From positions 3,749,001 through 3,813,000 of the forward strand of contig NZ_CP010777.1 in NCBI RefSeq assembly GCF_001078055.1: a stretch of 64,000 bases of DNA. Direction: 5' to 3'. The position numbers were made by a program, and so were the translations under genes. The DNA comes from Rufibacter radiotolerans. GTDB taxonomy: Bacteria > Bacteroidota > Bacteroidia > Cytophagales > Hymenobacteraceae. A model generated the notes under the pieces. That model had not been told where the DNA came from, made no database searches, and saw only the letters and a program-made list of their open reading frames with translations. This document shows positions 61,300-64,000 of the stretch, piece by piece. Position 1 is the stretch's first letter. The number at the start of each line of letters is the position of its first letter.

Positions 61300-63405
61300 T
61301 TAGGTCTTGATCTGTTTCCGGAGCAACTGGGCGTTAATGGCCACTACCACGGTGCTCATGCTCATAAGAGCCGCCCCCACGGCCGGCGACACCATAATGC
61401 CCTGTTTGTAAAGCACCCCCGCCGCCAACGGAAGCGCCACCACGTTATAGGCGGTGGCCCAGATAATATTCTGGATCATTTTGCGGTAGGTGGCCTTGCC
61501 GAAGAGAATGAGCGAGGCGATGTCCTGGGGGTTGCTGTTTACCAGAATGATGTCGGCGGTCTCGGCGGCTACGTCTGTGCCGGAGCCTACGGCGATGCCC
61601 ACGTCTGCCTGCGCCAAGGCTGGCGCGTCATTCACGCCGTCGCCGGTCATGGCCACAAATTCGCCCTGGGCCTGCAGTTCCTTGATCTTGTCCTGCTTCT
61701 GGTGGGGCAGCACGTTGGCCAGGTACCCATCCATCTGCAGGGCCTCACTCACGCTTTGTGCCACGCGGGCATTATCCCCGGTCAATAGCAGGTTCTTGAT
61801 GCCATTCTCTTTCAACACCTGAATCGCCTCCGCAGACTCCGGCCTGATTTGGTCCCTCAGACTTATAAAACCAGTTACTACACCGTCTATCAGCACATAC
61901 ACCACCGTCTCTACTCCTTCTTCAGCGTTACTCACCGGCACCTCAATGCCCATTTCCTGAATGTAGTTAGGGCCTACCACCTTTAGCTCTTTTCCTTCCA
62001 CCTGCCCCTCCAGCCCTTTGCCGGGCAGATAGTTGAATTGTTCTGAGGCGGGAATCGTGATACCATCCGCCTTGGCCCGTTTTAAAATACCCTGCGAGAT
62101 GTAGTGCTCTGAATTCTGCTCCACCCCTGCCGCCAGCCGCAGCAACTCCTGTTCAGGGACCGCAGGCAGAAAGGAAACCACGCGGGCTACTTCATGCGCG
62201 CCCTGGGTGAGCGTACCGGTTTTATCAAAGATGATGGTCGTGATCTTGCGGGAATTTTCAAAGGCTGTGCGGTTCCGGATGAGTAACCCGTTCTTAGCTG
62301 AAATAGCCGTGGAGATGGCCACCACCAAAGGCACGGCCAGGCCCAGGGCATGGGGGCAGGAAATGACCATTACAGTTACCATGCGTTCCAAGGCGAAAGC
62401 CAGTTCGGCACCCAGAAAGAGCCAGATGGCAAAGGTAGAAAAGCCCGCCAGCAGGGCGATATAGGTAAGCCAACGGGCGGCCTTGTCGGCCAGGTGTTGC
62501 GTAGCCGACTTGGTTTTCTGGGCGTCTTGTACCAGATGGATAACCTTGTTCAGGTAGCTTTCCTCGCCGGTGTTCTGGACCCTCACCCGCAGCGCCCCGT
62601 TACCGTTCAGGGAACCGCCTATCACTTTCAGGCCCTGGCCTTTCTGTACTGGTTTGCTCTCCCCGGTGAGCATGCTTTCATTTAGGTAGCTTTCCCCTTC
62701 TTCAATTAGACCGTCGGCGGGCACTTTCTCGCCGGGCTTCACCAGAATCAAGTCATCTCTTTTCAGGCTTCCCAGAGGCACGTCCATAGTTTGGTCGCCC
62801 TGCACCAGGTGGGCAGTGGAAGGCATCAGGCTCACCAACAGCTCCAGGGCGCGGGAGGCGCCCAGCACCGATTTCATCTCAATCCAGTGCCCCAGCAGCA
62901 TGATCACAATAAGCGTGGCCAGTTCCCAGAAGAAGTCCATGCCCGGCAACCCGAACACAACGGCCGTACTGTACAGATAGGCCACCGTAATGGCAATGCC
63001 AATGAGGGTCATCATGCCGGGGGCGCCTTTTTTCACCTCGTCTTTTAACCCGGTCAAAAAAGGCCAGCCCCCATAGAAGAAGATGATGGAGGACAGCGCA
63101 AAGGCAATGTACATGTGGTACGGCACGTCTAGCCTATACCCCAGAATATCCTGCACCATGGGGCTGATTACTATCACGGGCAAAGACAGAACAAGTGAGA
63201 CCCAGAACCTTTTCCGGAAATCGGCAATCATCATGGCGTGGTGGTCGTGTCCCTGGTCACCGTGCCCCGGCGCTTCCTTCGCTTCCGGCGGAATGGCCTG
63301 ATCATGTGCATGCAAGGTTTTTTCGGCCAGATATTGTTTCTCCTGGTCAGGAGCTTCTTTCCCCGAGGGCTGCGCTGACGCATGGGTATGATGGGAATGC
63401 TCCAT
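61300..63405 (-). CDS. copB: P1B-type copper-translocating ATPase with CPH motif (CopB-like)
   Basis: 701 residues. The N-terminus is His-rich (HSHHTHAS; HDQGHDHH-like clusters), replacing the usual CxxC domain. Six to eight membrane helices carry the ion-binding motif SCPHALG (Cys350, His352), the P1B-3/CopB signature. Phosphorylation motif DKTGTLTQG with Asp394; TGDGVNDAPALAQADVG is the hinge. Likely exports Cu(II)/Cu(I) from the cytoplasm. It lies divergent to a Met/Asp-rich lipoprotein, both in keeping with copper handling. Confidence 0.9.
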   Translation of the reverse strand: MEHSHHTHASAQPSGKEAPDQEKQYLAEKTLHAHDQAIPPEAKEAPGHGDQGHDHHAMMIADFRKRFWVSLVLSLPVIVISPMVQDILGYRLDVPYHMYIAFALSSIIFFYGGWPFLTGLKDEVKKGAPGMMTLIGIAITVAYLYSTAVVFGLPGMDFFWELATLIVIMLLGHWIEMKSVLGASRALELLVSLMPSTAHLVQGDQTMDVPLGSLKRDDLILVKPGEKVPADGLIEEGESYLNESMLTGESKPVQKGQGLKVIGGSLNGNGALRVRVQNTGEESYLNKVIHLVQDAQKTKSATQHLADKAARWLTYIALLAGFSTFAIWLFLGAELAFALERMVTVMVISCPHALGLAVPLVVAISTAISAKNGLLIRNRTAFENSRKITTIIFDKTGTLTQGAHEVARVVSFLPAVPEQELLRLAAGVEQNSEHYISQGILKRAKADGITIPASEQFNYLPGKGLEGQVEGKELKVVGPNYIQEMGIEVPVSNAEEGVETVVYVLIDGVVTGFISLRDQIRPESAEAIQVLKENGIKNLLLTGDNARVAQSVSEALQMDGYLANVLPHQKQDKIKELQAQGEFVAMTGDGVNDAPALAQADVGIAVGSGTDVAAETADIILVNSNPQDIASLILFGKATYRKMIQNIIWATAYNVVALPLAAGVLYKQGIMVSPAVGAALMSMSTVVVAINAQLLRKQIKT

Positions 63406-63770
63406 GGGGTACTATGTTTTGTGGGCTTCTTTGCGTTCGGGCACTGTTTTAAACCGTCTAACCTTTGGGAAAGACCCAAGTAAGGCCAAGCGTTTTGGGC
63501 ACGTTTTGGCCAAAACAGCCCTGAAACGCCATTTCATCTGCTCCTTCTTTTACGGCGGCACGCGCAATTGGTGCGTGCATTTTGCCGGTATTGCACCATT
63601 TGTGAGGCGCCTTTGCTGCAGCCTTTGTTAGCAAGTGCCGGGCCAAGGTATAAAATCAATAAGGCTAGCAAGAACTACCGTTAGCAGGGACCGTATAAAT
63701 TTATAACTGCTTAAAATTTAAGCACCTACACACTTTATCAAGCAACTATACACCTTATACTTAACCAACT
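63406..63770. promoter_or_regulatory. Divergent gap with palindromes between copper genes
   Basis: 365 bp holding a dispersed palindrome (63490-63529) and two short palindromes: TATAAATTTATA (63694-63705) and TGCTTAA-AAT-TTAAGCA (63708-63724). The latter two lie about 45-75 nt before the lipoprotein start and could be operator sites. Confidence 0.45.
63490..63529. repeat. Dispersed palindrome copy
   Basis: GCGTTTTGGGCACGTTTT, GGCC, AAAACAGCCCTGAAACGC. Located in a divergent gap; three mismatches. Confidence 0.82.
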
Positions 63771-64000
63771 ATGAAAAACTACCTTTTAGATTTAAAGCTT
63801 CCCGCAATTCTGCTGGGGGCCAGTCTGGTTTTTGGGGCCTGTAGTAAAGAAAAGACCACCGAAACCACCACTACTAAAACTACCGAAGAAACCATGGATG
63901 ACGACATGGGCATGGACATGGACAGGGACAGCATGAAAATGGGCTCTAATGAGATCATGGACAAGATGCATGACCACATGGAGTCTATGCGTAAGCTTAA
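63771..64000 (+). CDS. Met/Asp-rich lipoprotein, 5' part
   Basis: 76 codons visible, cut by the window end. Lipoprotein signal LPAILLGASLVFGAC with Cys24, then a Thr/Lys-rich linker (TTETTTTKTTEE), then DDDMGMDMDRDSMKMGS, a metal-binding-like run of Met and Asp, and HDHMESM. Such Met/His/Asp clusters bind copper in several periplasmic proteins. It is divergent from the CopB-type ATPase, so copper homeostasis is a fair inference. Confidence 0.7.
   Translation, partial: MKNYLLDLKLPAILLGASLVFGACSKEKTTETTTTKTTEETMDDDMGMDMDRDSMKMGSNEIMDKMHDHMESMRKL

Noticed and set aside
551..63529. CRISPR array made of the repeated palindromes
   Set aside because: Copies are spaced by kilobases, diverge from one another and lie at gene ends; no cas genes or regular spacers.

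Overview
The window is chromosomal DNA of a Bacteroidota bacterium, most likely a member of the Hymenobacteraceae (Rufibacter/Nibribacter/Pontibacter-like; the genus is inference). The reasons are two secreted proteins with type IX secretion (T9SS) C-terminal sorting domains, promoters of the Bacteroidota type (TTG, 19-20 nt, TAnnTTTG), many beta-barrel, TolC and RND proteins, a LytTR two-component pair, and moderately GC-rich coding regions with AT-rich gaps. Most genes are ordinary core or envelope functions and no prophage or complete insertion sequence is visible.

Layout. 1-4650: 3' end of mfd, a seven-PAS histidine kinase and a single-domain response regulator. 4650-6290: a possible tiny secreted peptide, a disordered hydrophilic protein and a 36-residue membrane peptide. 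6360-10680: uracil-DNA-glycosylase-family protein, methionine/glutamine-type aminotransferase, 5'-nucleotidase, omega-amidase and an unknown protein. 10677-12914: a T9SS-exported FG-GAP protein. 12953-18096: murF, rmlC, a glycosyltransferase, a SirB-cytochrome c fusion and hflX. 18452-26062: SixA phosphatase, polyphosphate kinase, an outer-membrane protein and a 1248-residue phosphoesterase/beta-barrel fusion. 26652-29056: an HD-Pycsar-type membrane protein convergent with a cyclase-like/START protein. 29480-31036: a small basic protein, tRNA-Arg and a T9SS protein. 31200-34643: FAD oxidoreductase, type III polyketide synthase and methyltransferase, then a small membrane protein. 34782-42036: HDAC-like hydrolase, OMP, DJ-1/PfpI protein, two thioredoxin-like proteins, a metalloprotease-like protein, NlpC/P60, DUF1232 and a YgjP-like metallopeptidase. 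42687-49684: a TetR-TolC-MFP-RND efflux operon ending in an unusual acyl-carrier-like protein. 49939-52603: a LiaF-like/LytS/LytR operon. 52883-54174: pheS and tRNA-Asn. 54783-59994: a second TolC-MFP-RND operon. 60190-64000: class I FBP aldolase, a CPH-type copper ATPase and the start of a lipoprotein.

The strongest unexplained signal is a dispersed family of about 24 palindromes (consensus arm near GTTTTGGGCCTGTTTT, 2-4 nt centre, then its reverse complement). They sit mostly just 3' of genes. Copies differ from one another by compensated changes in both arms, and at least four copies lie in frame inside two protein genes. Other observations worth checking are the HD-PycTM/cyclase-like neighbour pair, a kinase-like segment in the phosphoesterase-barrel fusion, a carrier protein whose attachment Ser is Thr, and a TetR operator placed exactly between the -33 and -7 boxes of the efflux operon.
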